Shown here piece by piece: positions 47,319-56,954 of a stretch of DNA of 64,000 bases; the first letter of the stretch is position 1; each line of letters starts with the position of its first letter. The stretch comes from Streptomyces sp. NRRL S-350 (GTDB taxonomy: Bacteria > Actinomycetota > Actinomycetes > Streptomycetales > Streptomycetaceae). The stretch covers positions 9,495 to 73,494 of the forward strand of contig NZ_JOHO01000035.1 of assembly GCF_000719705.1 (NCBI RefSeq). Reading direction: 5' to 3'. The notes under the pieces are model-generated. The model searched no databases. It worked only from the letters and a program-made list of their open reading frames with translations, and was not told the DNA's origin. The translations under genes and the position numbers were made by a program.

Positions 47319-49385
47319 CTAGAGGCGGGCGCCCACCTTCTCCCGAACGTGTGCCGGCAGCCCGTTGGCCAGGTCCTCGACCAGCAGCCGCCAGGCGATG
47401 GCGTCCGCTGCGGTGCGCAGTTGCGGACTGCGCGGGCGGCCGGCGTCGGCGTCGAGGCGGGCGTTGAGCCAGTCGGACCACGCGCGGGCCAGGGACCGGA
47501 CCTCCCGGGTGCCGGCCTCGGTGGGGGTGAGGCGGTCGCCGTCGCGGAGCAGGTAGCCTTCGGCGGCCATCCGGTCGAAGACCGGCTCCAGCACCTCGGG
47601 CGGCACCCGTTTGCGGGCGGCGATCAGGTCGAGCGAGGCGTGCCCGACGGCCTTGGTGTGGCCGGCCACCTCCATCAGGGCCCAGGCCCCGGCCAGGTCG
47701 AGCCGGGTGTCCGCGCCGGAGACGATCGTCCGGACGGTGCCGAGGTCCACGCCGCGCACGATCGTGCAGACCGCGTACTCCAGGTGCGGGTCGGAGTCGC
47801 CGGTGGTGGGTTGGGCGAAGCCCTCGCCCATGTCGGTGGAGCCCGCCCGGGCGGTGTCGCGCAGTTGCACCTGCTTGAGGAAGAGGGACACCACGAAGCC
47901 GACGAGGGCCACCGGGATCGTCCACAGGTACACGGTGTGCAGGGCGTCCGAGTAGGACTGGACGATCGGCGCGGCCTGGTCGGCGGGCAGCTGGTGCAGT
48001 CCGCGCGGGCTCTCGGCGGCACCGGCGAGCACGGCCGGGTCGGCGCCGGTGAGCCGGGCCGCGGTACCGACGCCCTTGCCGAGTTCGGACTTGAGGCTGT
48101 TGGCGTAGATCGTGCCGAACACGGCCGTGCCGAAGGAACTGCCGATGGTGCGGAAGAAGGTGACCCCGGAGGTGGCCGTGCCGAGGTCGGCGTAGTCGAC
48201 GGTGTTCTGTACGGCGATGGTGAGCACCTGCATGCTCAGGCCGATGCCGACGCCGAGCACGAACATGTAGAGCGAGGCGAGCGCGGTGCCGGTGCCCGGT
48301 TCGAGCCGGGAGAGCAGGTAGAGGCCGAGGGCCATCACGAGGGTGCCGGCGATGGGGAACAGCCGGTACTTCCCGGTCCTGCTGACCACGGTGCCGCTGC
48401 CGATCGCGGCCAGCAGCAGACCGATGACCATCGGCAGCATCCGCACCCCGGAGACGGTCGCCGAGTCGCCGTCGACGTACTGCAGGAAGGTCGGCAGGAA
48501 GGTCAGCGCGCCGAGCATCGCGAAGCCGACGATGAAGCTGAGCACCGAGCAGACCGTGAACACCGGGTTGCCGAACAGCCGCATCGGCAGCATCGGTTCG
48601 ACCGCCCGGACCTCCGCCCAGCAGAACAGTCCGAGCGCCGCCGCGCCGCCGACGAACAGGGCGACGATCACCCCGGAGCCCCAGGCGTACTGGTTGCCGC
48701 CCCAACTGGTCGCCAGGATCAGCGCGCCCGCGCCGACCGAGACCAGCACGATGCCCAGGTAGTCGACCACCGGGCGGGTCGCCGAGCGCACCGACGGGAT
48801 CGTCCGGGCGGCCGCGGCCACCACCACGACCGCGATCGGCACGTTGACGTAGAACGCCCAGCGCCAGGACAGGTGGTCGGTGAACAGCCCGCCCAGCAGC
48901 GGCCCGATCACCGTGGCCACGCCGAACACCGCGCCGATCGCGCCCTGGTACTTGCCGCGCTCGCGCAGCGGGATGACGTCCGCGATCAGCGCCATGGCGG
49001 TGACCATCAGACCGCCCGCGCCGAGGCCCTGCACCGCCCGCCAGGCGATCAGCAGCGTCATGTTCGTGGCCAGGCCGCACAGGAACGAGCCGGCGACGAA
49101 GACGATCGCCGAGACCTGGAACAGCAGCTTGCGCCCGTACAGGTCGCCGAACTTGCCGGCCAGTACGGTCGCCACCGTCTCGGCCAGCAGATAGGCCGTC
49201 ACCACCCAGGACATGTGCGCCGCCCCGCCGAGGTCGGCGACGATGGTGGGCAGCGCGGTGCCGACGATGGTCTGGTCGAGGGCGGCCAGCAGGATGCCGA
49301 GCACGATGGTGGCGAAGACGACGTTCCGCTGCCGGACGTCCAGTACCGGCGGGGCGGACGGCGGGGCCTCGGTGGCGACGGTCAT
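47319..49385 (-). CDS. DHA2-family (EmrB/QacA) MFS exporter with C-terminal winged-helix-like domain
   Basis: 688 aa, ATG 49385 with GGAGG upstream. Fourteen helices fit residues 20-530. Motifs: [19 protein letters not shown] (motif D1), [14 protein letters not shown] (A), [15 protein letters not shown] (B), [16 protein letters not shown] (C), [11 protein letters not shown]. The last about 130 residues are cytosolic and soluble ([40 protein letters not shown]), which reads like a MarR-type winged helix. It may export drugs with proton antiport. It is divergent from a second DHA2 exporter, with a GATCGCGATC palindrome between them. Confidence 0.92.
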   Translation of the reverse strand: MTVATEAPPSAPPVLDVRQRNVVFATIVLGILLAALDQTIVGTALPTIVADLGGAAHMSWVVTAYLLAETVATVLAGKFGDLYGRKLLFQVSAIVFVAGSFLCGLATNMTLLIAWRAVQGLGAGGLMVTAMALIADVIPLRERGKYQGAIGAVFGVATVIGPLLGGLFTDHLSWRWAFYVNVPIAVVVVAAAARTIPSVRSATRPVVDYLGIVLVSVGAGALILATSWGGNQYAWGSGVIVALFVGGAAALGLFCWAEVRAVEPMLPMRLFGNPVFTVCSVLSFIVGFAMLGALTFLPTFLQYVDGDSATVSGVRMLPMVIGLLLAAIGSGTVVSRTGKYRLFPIAGTLVMALGLYLLSRLEPGTGTALASLYMFVLGVGIGLSMQVLTIAVQNTVDYADLGTATSGVTFFRTIGSSFGTAVFGTIYANSLKSELGKGVGTAARLTGADPAVLAGAAESPRGLHQLPADQAAPIVQSYSDALHTVYLWTIPVALVGFVVSLFLKQVQLRDTARAGSTDMGEGFAQPTTGDSDPHLEYAVCTIVRGVDLGTVRTIVSGADTRLDLAGAWALMEVAGHTKAVGHASLDLIAARKRVPPEVLEPVFDRMAAEGYLLRDGDRLTPTEAGTREVRSLARAWSDWLNARLDADAGRPRSPQLRTAADAIAWRLLVEDLANGLPAHVREKVGARL

Positions 49386-49412
49386 GCCGTCAGCCTCCGT
49401 GGTGCGGCCGCC

Positions 49413-49422
49413 GATCGCGATC
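49413..49422. promoter_or_regulatory. GATCGCGATC palindrome between two divergent exporter genes
   Basis: A 10-nt perfect palindrome 28 nt upstream of the minus-strand exporter start and 137 nt before the plus-strand one. It could be a regulator site; no regulator gene is adjacent, unless the winged-helix tail of the exporter takes part. Confidence 0.3.
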
Positions 49423-49558
49423 CGATTCGGCCGTTCGGGTGAACGAGGGTGTGGCCGGCCCGGGTGGCGGCCGGGGGCCGGCCGGGCGACGATGAGCCGG
49501 GCCGAGCCGACCGACGGCCGGCCGCACCAGGCCCCCCGGACCGCGGGAAGGGGCTCCC

Positions 49559-51058
49559 ATGACCGTCCACCCCCCGCGCGGCGCCGCGCACCCGGACCCG
49601 CCCGGCGCCTCCGCCCTCGGCGGGCGGGCCGCCGCCCGGCGCTGGCGGGCGCTCGCGGTCTGCCTGGTCGCCGGATTCATGACCCTCCTGGACGTCAGCA
49701 TCGTCAACGTCGCCCTGCCGACCGTCCGGGCCGGACTGCACATGTCGGAGAGCGGTCTGCAGTGGGTGCTCAGCGGATACGCGCTGGCCTTCGGCCTGGT
49801 GCTCGTCCCGGCCGGGCGGCTCGGCGACGCCCGCAGTCGGCGGGCCGTCTTCCTCACCGGGCTCGCCCTGTTCACCGCGGCCAGCGCACTGGCCGGGGCC
49901 GCGCAGAGCCAGGAGTGGCTGGTGCTGGCCCGGCTGTTCCAGGGCGCGGCGGGCGGCGTGCTCGTCCCGCAGGTGTCCGGGTTCATCCAGACCCTCTTCC
50001 GGGGCGCCGAGCGCGGCCGGGCCTTCGGCGCGCTCGGCGCGACCATCGGGCTCTCCACCGCCGTCGGCCCCCTCCTCGGCGGGCTGCTGATCCACCTGTT
50101 CGGCCCGCAGGACGGCTGGCGCTGGGTGTTCTTCGTCAACCTGCCGATCGGCGTCGCGGCCCTGCCGATCGCCCACCGGCTGCTCCCGCCGCCCCCGCCC
50201 GCCGCCGACCGGGCCGGGCACCGCGACTTCGACCCGGTCGGCGTGCTGCTGCTCGGCGCCGGCACGGTCGCGCTGCTCCTTCCGTTCGTGCAGGCGCAGC
50301 AGTGGCACAGCCCGGCCCGCTGGCTGCTGCTGCCGCTCGCCGCGGTGCTGCTCGCGGCCTTCGTCGGCTGGGAGGTGCACTACGGGCGGCGGCGGGAGCC
50401 GCTGGTGAGCATGGCGCTGTTCGCGGTGCGCCCGTACGCGGCGGGGGTGGTGCTGTCGCTGGCGTACTTCGCCGGGTTCACCGCGATCTTCTTCATCTTC
50501 ACGCTGTACCTGCAGGCCGGTCTGCACTACTCGGCGCTGATGGCGGGCTTGGCGATCACTCCTTTCGCGGTCGGCTCGGGCGTGGCCGCGGCGGTGGGCG
50601 GGCGGCTGGTGAGCCGGCTCGGCCGTCGGCTGGTGGTCGTCGGGCTGCTGCTGGTGCTGGGCGGCCTGCTGGCCGCGGCGCTCGCGGTGCAGCTGTGGTC
50701 GGGGCCCCGGGTGGGCTGGACGACGGTGCTGCCGCTGCTGGTCGCCGGGGTGGGCAGCGGCCTGGTGATCGCCCCGAACCAGACGCTGACGCTGCAGCAG
50801 GTCCCGGTCGCCCGGGCGGGCAGCGCGGGCGGGGTGCTGCAGACCGCCCAGCGGGTCGGCTCGGCGGTGGGCATCGCGGTCGTCGGCTCGGTCTTCTTCG
50901 CCCACGCCGGCGGCCGCCACCCGGACTGGGCGCTGGCCTTCCAACTGGGCGTGTCGGTCGCCGCGGGCCTGGTGCTGGCGGCGCTGCTGGTGGCAGTGGC
51001 GGACACCGTCGCGGGGCGGTCGGCGGAGCGGCGTGACCCGGTGGGGGACGGGTCGTGA
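49559..51058 (+). CDS. DHA2-family (EmrB/QacA) MFS exporter
   Basis: 499 aa, ATG 49559 with GGGAAGGGG before it. Fourteen helices fit. Motifs: [20 protein letters not shown] (D1), [16 protein letters not shown] (A), [15 protein letters not shown] (B) and [16 protein letters not shown] (C). No C-terminal extension, unlike the neighbour at 47319. It probably exports hydrophobic compounds using the proton gradient. Divergent from that neighbour and convergent with an ABC-2 operon. Confidence 0.92.
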   Translation: MTVHPPRGAAHPDPPGASALGGRAAARRWRALAVCLVAGFMTLLDVSIVNVALPTVRAGLHMSESGLQWVLSGYALAFGLVLVPAGRLGDARSRRAVFLTGLALFTAASALAGAAQSQEWLVLARLFQGAAGGVLVPQVSGFIQTLFRGAERGRAFGALGATIGLSTAVGPLLGGLLIHLFGPQDGWRWVFFVNLPIGVAALPIAHRLLPPPPPAADRAGHRDFDPVGVLLLGAGTVALLLPFVQAQQWHSPARWLLLPLAAVLLAAFVGWEVHYGRRREPLVSMALFAVRPYAAGVVLSLAYFAGFTAIFFIFTLYLQAGLHYSALMAGLAITPFAVGSGVAAAVGGRLVSRLGRRLVVVGLLLVLGGLLAAALAVQLWSGPRVGWTTVLPLLVAGVGSGLVIAPNQTLTLQQVPVARAGSAGGVLQTAQRVGSAVGIAVVGSVFFAHAGGRHPDWALAFQLGVSVAAGLVLAALLVAVADTVAGRSAERRDPVGDGS

Positions 51059-51119
51059 CGGGCGGCGCGTGGCGGGCGGCGCGTGGCGGGTGGGAGTGTG
51101 GCGGGCGGTATTACGAACC

Positions 51120-51162
51120 GCGTTCCCCGCGCGCCGCATCCCGGCGTTCCCCGCGCGCCGCA
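51120..51162. repeat. Two 19-nt direct repeats, 24-nt period
   Basis: GCGTTCCCCGCGCGCCGCA at 51120-51138 and 51144-51162. Just upstream, GGGCGGCGCGTGGC occurs twice (about 51060-51090). They fill the gap between two convergent genes. Confidence 0.8.
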
Positions 51163-51203
51163 GCCGGGCAGACCCCCGCTCGGCGGTGGCCCCGGAACCC
51201 CGG

Positions 51204-52043
51204 TCAGTGGTCCCGGCGGTGTGCCACGGCCGCCGCGACCGCCACCGAGGCGACCGCCCACACCGCGTAGGTGATCCACGCGCCCGCGACGGTGGCGGGG
51301 TACTCGCTGGGGCGCAGGCCCGCCAGGCTGGTCCGGGCCAGGCGCTGCCAGGCGGGCAGCGGCAGGGCGTGCAGCAGGTCGGCCGACCAGCGGTAGCGCT
51401 CGGTGACGATCGACGGCACGAAGAACAGCACCACGACGGTGCCCACCACGGCCCCCGCGCCGTGCCGCAGCAGTGTGCCGAGCCCGAGCCCGGTCAGCGC
51501 GCACACCGGGCCGAACAGCACGGCCGCCGCGACGTACCGCAGAGCCATCGGGTCGGTGACGGACTGCCCGATGCCGACGCCGGAGAGGATCGCCTGGCTG
51601 CCGCCGAAGGACACGCCGACGGTGAGCACCCCGAAACCGAGCATCACGGCCGTCAGCACGCACGCCTTGGCCAGCAGCACCGCCCGCCGGTCGGGCACCG
51701 CGGCGAGCGTCGTACGGATCAGCCCGGTCGCGTACTCGCCCGCGATGACGATCGCGCCGATCCCGCCCCCGACGAGCATCAGGATGTCCGCGGCGGTGAG
51801 GTCGAAGGCGCCGCCCAGTGCCACCTGCGCCATGACCAGCGGATCGCCGTCGCCCGGGGTGTAGTGGTCGCGGGTGTACTGGGCGGACTTGAGGTCGGCC
51901 GCGACGATGGCGATGGCGCTCAGGCCGAGCACCCAGGGGATCGAGCGCAGCGACCAGAACTTGGTCCACTCGGCGGCGAGCAGGTCGCGGAAGCGGGCGC
52001 GGAGCTCGGTCCGGTCGGCGGGGGTGGGGGACAGGGTGCTCAT
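51204..52043 (-). CDS. ABC-2 type transporter permease
   Basis: 279 aa from ATG 52043, overlapping the stop of the ATPase gene by 4 nt. About six helices: 38-52, 95-120 (ADILMLVGGGIGAIVIAGEYA), 140-165, 180-205, 215-235 and 250-275. EYATGLIRTTLAAVPDRRAVLLAKA is the typical cytosolic loop of ABC-2 permeases with a single ATPase. It forms an exporter with the upstream gene. The neighbouring NarL-type pair, divergent from the ATPase gene, is the likely regulator. Confidence 0.92.
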   Translation of the reverse strand: MSTLSPTPADRTELRARFRDLLAAEWTKFWSLRSIPWVLGLSAIAIVAADLKSAQYTRDHYTPGDGDPLVMAQVALGGAFDLTAADILMLVGGGIGAIVIAGEYATGLIRTTLAAVPDRRAVLLAKACVLTAVMLGFGVLTVGVSFGGSQAILSGVGIGQSVTDPMALRYVAAAVLFGPVCALTGLGLGTLLRHGAGAVVGTVVVLFFVPSIVTERYRWSADLLHALPLPAWQRLARTSLAGLRPSEYPATVAGAWITYAVWAVASVAVAAAVAHRRDH

Positions 52044-52972
52044 CGGGGCTCTCCGGCGAGGTGGGCGAGGTATTCGGTGGTGTCGGCGGTCAGTTCCATG
52101 AACGCCTCCTCCAGGGAGGCACCGCGGGCGGTCAGGGCGTGCAGCAACAGGCGTTGATCCAGGGCGAGTTCGCCGATCCTGGCGGCATCGAGACCGGTCA
52201 CCACGAGGGATTCGTCCGGCGCGGGCCGGACGGTGGCGCCCGCGGCGGTCAACACGGCCGCCAGCCGGTCGGGTTCGGCGGCCCGGATGGTGACGGCAGC
52301 CCGGCCGGCCCGGGCGGCGAAGGCGGTGAGGCTCTCGTCGGCGAGCAGCCGGCCGCGCCCGATCACCACCAGCCGGTCGGCGGTGTGCTCCATCTCCGCC
52401 ATCATGTGGCTGGAGACGAACACCGTCCGTCCCTCGGCGGCGAGGCGGCGGAAGAGCCCGCGCACCCACAGCACGCCCTCCGGGTCGAGGCCGTTCAGCG
52501 GCTCGTCGAAGAGCAGTACGGGCGGGTCGCCGAGCAGCGCGCCCGCGATGCCGAGGCGCTGCTTCATGCCCAGCGAGTAGCTGCCGATCCGCCGCCCGGC
52601 GGCCCGGCCGAGGCCGACCTCCTCCAGCACCTCGTCCACCCGCCGCAGCGGGATGCGGTTGCTGCGCGCCAGTGCCCGCAGGTGGGCCCGGCCGGTGCGC
52701 CCGCCGTGGACGTCGCCCGCGTCGAGCAGCGCGCCGACGTGCCGTAGCCCGCGCGGGCGGCCCCGGAAGGGGCGGCCGTCGACGGTGACGCTGCCGGCCG
52801 TGGGGTCGTTCAGGCCCAGGACCAGCCGCAGGGTGGTGGACTTGCCGGCGCCGTTGGGGCCGAGGAAGCCGGTGACGGTGCCCGGCCGGACGGTGAAGGT
52901 GAGGCGGTCGACGGCGGTCCTGGCGGCGGTCCCGCGACCGTGACGCTTCGTCAGCTCGATGGCTTCGATCAT
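52040..52972 (-). CDS. ABC-2 type transporter ATP-binding protein
   Basis: 310 aa from ATG 52972, with GGAG 3 nt upstream; an in-frame GTG or ATG further up (53026) is less likely. ATPase motifs: FLGPNGAGKSTTLRLV, signature YSLGMKQRLGIAGAL, Walker B VLLFDEPLNGLDPEG and SSHMMAEMEHTADR. The C-terminal 90 residues form the usual extra domain of this drug/bacteriocin-export class. Translationally coupled to the permease. Upstream and divergent is a kinase/regulator pair. Confidence 0.93.
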   Translation of the reverse strand: MIEAIELTKRHGRGTAARTAVDRLTFTVRPGTVTGFLGPNGAGKSTTLRLVLGLNDPTAGSVTVDGRPFRGRPRGLRHVGALLDAGDVHGGRTGRAHLRALARSNRIPLRRVDEVLEEVGLGRAAGRRIGSYSLGMKQRLGIAGALLGDPPVLLFDEPLNGLDPEGVLWVRGLFRRLAAEGRTVFVSSHMMAEMEHTADRLVVIGRGRLLADESLTAFAARAGRAAVTIRAAEPDRLAAVLTAAGATVRPAPDESLVVTGLDAARIGELALDQRLLLHALTARGASLEEAFMELTADTTEYLAHLAGEPR

Positions 52973-53107
52973 GGGCTCCACGGTGCCGGGGGAGCCGGGT
53001 CCGCCGCATCCGACCGGTGTCGACACCGTACGGCGGTCCGTGTCACCCCCGGTCGTACAACCAGGGCTGGATGACGGCGCTGCGGCCCGTCGTTACGATC
53101 TCGAACC

Positions 53108-54355
53108 ATGCCCTCCACCCCGCCCCCGCCGCTGTTCCGGCGCGTCCCGCCCGAGGTCTGGGTCGGGCTCGCCTGGTGCGTGGCCGCCGCCTATCCCGCC
53201 GTCCGGCTCGGTGGCGGCGCCGCACAGCACCACGGCGCCGCCGCGCACGGCGGGTGGCCGTTCACCCTGGCCGACTCGGCGGTGGCCTTCGCGGGCGCCG
53301 CGCTGGTGCGCCGGCTGCCGGTGTCCTCGGTCGTCCTGCTGCTGGTCGCCACCTGGACGGAGACCGACGGCTGGGCCGGCGGCGCCCAGGTGCCGCCCGC
53401 CGCACTGCTCGCCGTGGACACCGCGCTCTGCCTGATCACCGCGACCCGGCCGCGCCGCACCTCGCGGGCGGCGTTCGGCCTGGTCATGGGCTTCCTGGTG
53501 CTGCACATCGGCCTGGTGCACGGCAACACCGTCGGCATCTTCACCGGCACCCACATCGGCTCGGCCGACGGCGCCGCACTGCTCGCGCTGGTCGCCTGGC
53601 TGACCGGCCGCTCGGTGCGGCAGAACCGGGAGCACGCCGAGGCGTTGAGCACCCGGGCGGCCGCCGAGGCGGTCACCGCCGAACGGCTGCGGATCGCCCG
53701 CGAGATGCACGACACCGTCGCGCACAGCCTCGGCATCGTCGCCCTGCAGGCCGGTGCCGCCCGCCGGGTCATCGACAGCCGGCCCGAGCGGGCCAAGGCG
53801 GCGCTGGGTGAGATCGAAGCCGCCGGGCGGGACGCCCTGGCCGGGCTGCGCCGGATGCTGGTCGTGCTGCGTCAGGCGGACGGCGAGCCCCCGAGGACCG
53901 CCCCGCCGGGCCTGGCCGACCTCGACCGGCTGGCCGAGGCGACCACCGCGGCGGGTGTGCGGGTGGAGGTCCGGCGGCAGGGCGACCAGGGGCCGCTGCC
54001 GGCGGAGGTGGACCTCGCGGCGTTCCGGATCCTCCAGGAGGCGGTCACCAACGTGGTGCGGCACGCGGACGTCCGGGCCTGCGTCGTCCGCGTCGACCGC
54101 CGAACGGCGGGGGAGCTGTCCATCGAGGTCACCGACCGGGGCCGGGGCCCCGGTACCGCCCGCGGCGGCGGTTTCGGGCTGGCCGGGCTGCGGGAGCGGG
54201 TCGCCCTGCTGCACGGGGAGTTCGCCGCCGGGCCGTGCCCCGACGGCGGGTTCCGGGTCGCGGCCAAGCTGCCGGTGCCGGTGCCGACCGGGGCCGGTGC
54301 CGCCGTTCCGGCGGCGGCCGGGGCCCACGGGGCCGACGGGGAGGCGGGCGCGTGA
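53108..54355 (+). CDS. NarL/DesK-type sensor histidine kinase
   Basis: 415 aa from ATG 53108, which has TACGAT 8 nt upstream and no SD, so probably leaderless. About five helices (15-165) without an obvious outer domain, then a coiled linker and His201 (AREMHDTVAHSLGIVALQ). The HATPase keeps LQEAVTNVVRHAD and GGFGLAGLRERVALLHG. The plain layout ends after the ATPase in a Gly/Ala tail, unlike the kinases at 7752 and 24786. Stop overlaps the regulator start (GTGA). Divergent from an ABC-2 operon. Confidence 0.92.
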   Translation: MPSTPPPPLFRRVPPEVWVGLAWCVAAAYPAVRLGGGAAQHHGAAAHGGWPFTLADSAVAFAGAALVRRLPVSSVVLLLVATWTETDGWAGGAQVPPAALLAVDTALCLITATRPRRTSRAAFGLVMGFLVLHIGLVHGNTVGIFTGTHIGSADGAALLALVAWLTGRSVRQNREHAEALSTRAAAEAVTAERLRIAREMHDTVAHSLGIVALQAGAARRVIDSRPERAKAALGEIEAAGRDALAGLRRMLVVLRQADGEPPRTAPPGLADLDRLAEATTAAGVRVEVRRQGDQGPLPAEVDLAAFRILQEAVTNVVRHADVRACVVRVDRRTAGELSIEVTDRGRGPGTARGGGFGLAGLRERVALLHGEFAAGPCPDGGFRVAAKLPVPVPTGAGAAVPAAAGAHGADGEAGA

Positions 54356-55059
54356 TCAGGGTGGTGCTGGCCGACGACCAGCCGCTGGTGCGGGCCGCGC
54401 TGGAGATGGTCATCGCGGAGACGGCCGACATCGAGGTGGTCGGCGAGGCGGGGACCGGGGCCGAGGCCGTCCGGCTGGCCGCCGAACTGCGCCCGGACGT
54501 CGTGGTGATGGACATCCGGATGCCCGGCACGGACGGCATCGAGGCCACGAGGCTGGTGACCGCCGCGGACGGGCCGGTCAGGGTGGTCGTGCTCACCACC
54601 TTCGACGAGGACGAGCACGTCTACGCGGCGCTGCACGCCGGGGCATCCGGGTTCCTGGTCAAGGACATGGCGCTGGAGGACATCCTCGCCGCGGTGCGGG
54701 TGGTCGCCGCCGGGGACGCCCTGATCGCACCGAGCGTCACCCGGCGCCTGATCGGCGCGTTCGCCGACGGCCGACCGCCGGAGCGGGCGCGGTGGCCGGA
54801 GCGGGGGCCCGGTGCGGACGACGCCGCCGTCCGGAAGGACGCCGTACGGCGACTGGACGCGATCACCGAGCGCGAGCGGGAGATCCTCACCCTGGTCGGC
54901 CGGGGCCTGTCCAACTCCGAGATCGCCGCCGAACTGGTGCTCAGCGTCGCCACCGTCAAGACGTACATGACCCGGCTGCTGGCCAAGCTCGACGCCCGCG
55001 ACCGGGTCCACCTGGTCATCCTGGCCTACGAGGCGGGCCTGGTCGCCGTCTCCGGCTGA
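54352..55059 (+). CDS. NarL/LuxR-family response regulator
   Basis: 235 aa from GTG 54352, overlapping the kinase stop. Receiver: VVLADDQPLV, Asp54 (VVVMDIRMPGTDG), VLTTFDEDE, FLVKDMAL. HTH at about 168-230 (ITEREREILTLVGRGLSNSE and ATVKTYMTRLLAKL). It probably controls the divergent ABC-2 exporter. The Pro/Arg-rich linker (about 135-160) is longer than in many homologues. Confidence 0.94.
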   Translation: MIRVVLADDQPLVRAALEMVIAETADIEVVGEAGTGAEAVRLAAELRPDVVVMDIRMPGTDGIEATRLVTAADGPVRVVVLTTFDEDEHVYAALHAGASGFLVKDMALEDILAAVRVVAAGDALIAPSVTRRLIGAFADGRPPERARWPERGPGADDAAVRKDAVRRLDAITEREREILTLVGRGLSNSEIAAELVLSVATVKTYMTRLLAKLDARDRVHLVILAYEAGLVAVSG

Positions 55060-55084
55060 CCGGGCCCCGCCTCGCCCGGGCCGC

Positions 55085-55924
55085 TCAGCGCTTGACGGCC
55101 ACGCCCGCGTACATCGCGATGTCCCGGTCGCGGACGGGCGCGGCGTCGGCGTCCGGGTTCCAGTGGTGGACCAGGGTGACGCCCGGGTCGAGCAGCTCGA
55201 AGCCGTCGAAGAAGGCCTCGGTCTCGGCCTTGTCGCGGATCTGCAGCGGGATGCCGCGCGCGTTGTACTCGCGGCCGACGCCGCCCACGCCCACCGGGTC
55301 GGTGTCGCCGGTGAAGACCGTCATGACGAGGAAGCTGCCGGGTGCCAGGGCGTCCATGAAGCGGCGCACGATGCCCTGCGGGTCGTCCTCGTCCAGCACG
55401 AAGTGGACGATCGCGATCAGCGACAGGGCCACCGGCTGCGAGAGGTCGAGCACCTCGCGCAGCCGGGGGTTGCCGATGATCGACTCCGGGTCGCGGAAGT
55501 CGGCGTCCACGTAACAGGTGCGTCCCTGCGGCGTGCTGGACATCAGCGCCCGGGCGTGGGTCAGCACGATCGGGTCGTTGTCCACGTACGCGACCCGGGC
55601 CTCGGGGGCGATCGCCTGGGCGATCTCGTGCACGTTCGGCGAGGTGGGTATGCCGGTGCCGATGTCCAGGAACTGCCGCACGCCGTGCTTCTCGGCGAGG
55701 TGGCGCACCGACCGCTGCATGAAGTCGCGGGTGGTGCGCATCGAGATCGGCAGTGACGGCCAGGCCTGCACGGAGGCGTGCGCGGCGACCCGGTCCGCCT
55801 CGAAGTTGGTCTTGCCGCCGATGAGGTAGTCGTAGACCCGGGCGGAGTGCGGGACGTCCATCCGCAGGTCCACCGACGGGTACTTCTCCTGCGGACCGTT
55901 CTCCGCCCGAACCTCGTTCGCCAT
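55085..55924 (-). CDS. SAM-dependent methyltransferase, DUF574 type
   Basis: 279 aa from ATG 55924, with AGGAGGG 6 nt upstream. The N-terminus VDLRMDVPHSARVYDYLIGG and the motif FLDIGTGIPTSPNVHEIAQ mark the actinobacterial S-adenosyl methyltransferase group (DUF574). YVDNDPIVL follows as the second binding motif. These proteins are numerous in streptomycetes, often near conservons or stress genes; substrates are largely unknown. Soluble. Confidence 0.93.
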   Translation of the reverse strand: MANEVRAENGPQEKYPSVDLRMDVPHSARVYDYLIGGKTNFEADRVAAHASVQAWPSLPISMRTTRDFMQRSVRHLAEKHGVRQFLDIGTGIPTSPNVHEIAQAIAPEARVAYVDNDPIVLTHARALMSSTPQGRTCYVDADFRDPESIIGNPRLREVLDLSQPVALSLIAIVHFVLDEDDPQGIVRRFMDALAPGSFLVMTVFTGDTDPVGVGGVGREYNARGIPLQIRDKAETEAFFDGFELLDPGVTLVHHWNPDADAAPVRDRDIAMYAGVAVKR

Positions 55925-56020
55925 GCTCGCCCTCCTGGTGGGCATCCGTCACCGGCCGCCGTGGTGGCGGTCCCTGGTGCGCATGGTAACGGTCTACCGG
56001 TACGACGAGATGACGAGATC

Positions 56021-56773
56021 TCAGGCCTGGGCTTCGGGACGCAGCGGCTCCATCGTCGCCGCGCCCTTCTGCCGGGGGATGACGTCGGTGCCCGAGCCGC
56101 CCCGGCGGTGCGCGGCGAGTTCGAGCGCGGCGCCGGTCCAGGCCGCACCGAAGGACCACGTCGCCAGCCATTCGCACAGGTACAGCGGCCGCACCGGCCA
56201 GTCGGCGCCGATGCCCGTCGCCCCGGCCGCGAGGGAGAGCAGCAGGGCCGCCAGGATCAGCACCCCGGCCGCCAGGTACGCCGCGCCGACCCGGGCCGGC
56301 TGGGTGGAGCGGGGATTGCGGAAGGAGTAGAGGCAGAACATCGCCAGCATCACGAACAGCAGGCCGGCGAAGACCAGGTGGAACACCCCGACGGTGCGCT
56401 GGAGGCCCGAAGCGTCGCCCGACGGGGCCGTCGGGCACAGGGCGACGCCGACCGCGAAGGTCCCGGCCGCCGTGCTCCAGCGGTCGTCCCGGCGGTCGAA
56501 GCGGTAGCAGACCAGGAACACCCCGAGCGCGCACAGGGCGCCGACGAAGACGTTCCGCGTGCCGGTGTAGTACGAGCCGCTCATCGAGCCCGGCCAGTAG
56601 CCGTCCGTGCTGCGCCCCAGCAGCTCGGCCGCGAGCCAGTTGCCGAACGGCAGGGCGGGCGGCAGCAGGAGGCCGATCAGGCCGACGCCGAGTCGTAGGA
56701 ACGTGACGGTTCGTTCGTCCTGGACGCCCCGCCGGGCGTCCGGGGGGATCTGCGTGCGTGAGTCATGAGTCAC
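56021..56773 (-). CDS. Conserved multi-helix membrane protein, function unknown
   Basis: 250 aa from GTG 56773, with AAGGAGG before it. About six helices: 25-45 (LGVGLIGLLLPPALPFGNWL), 75-95, 103-120, 128-152, 165-190 and 200-225. The segment GSMSGSYYTGTRNVFVGALC is conserved in a widespread bacterial family, but I do not know a function for it. The C-terminal tail is cytosolic. It is on the same strand as the methyltransferase downstream, 96 nt away. Confidence 0.75.
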   Translation of the reverse strand: MTHDSRTQIPPDARRGVQDERTVTFLRLGVGLIGLLLPPALPFGNWLAAELLGRSTDGYWPGSMSGSYYTGTRNVFVGALCALGVFLVCYRFDRRDDRWSTAAGTFAVGVALCPTAPSGDASGLQRTVGVFHLVFAGLLFVMLAMFCLYSFRNPRSTQPARVGAAYLAAGVLILAALLLSLAAGATGIGADWPVRPLYLCEWLATWSFGAAWTGAALELAAHRRGGSGTDVIPRQKGAATMEPLRPEAQA

Positions 56774-56954
56774 GGACGCCTCCTTGCGTGCGGACGGGCG
56801 CGTGCGCCCGCGGACTTCTCGGGCCGCGAGGGGGCAGGGTGGGGGCGGTGTCGACGGGGCGCCGCCCGTACCTGAGCAGCCGTCAACTGGTGTACCCGCA
56901 ACGGAGTTCGAAGCACCACCGAATCGAGTGGTTTACCGCCCGCAGCGCCACGGA

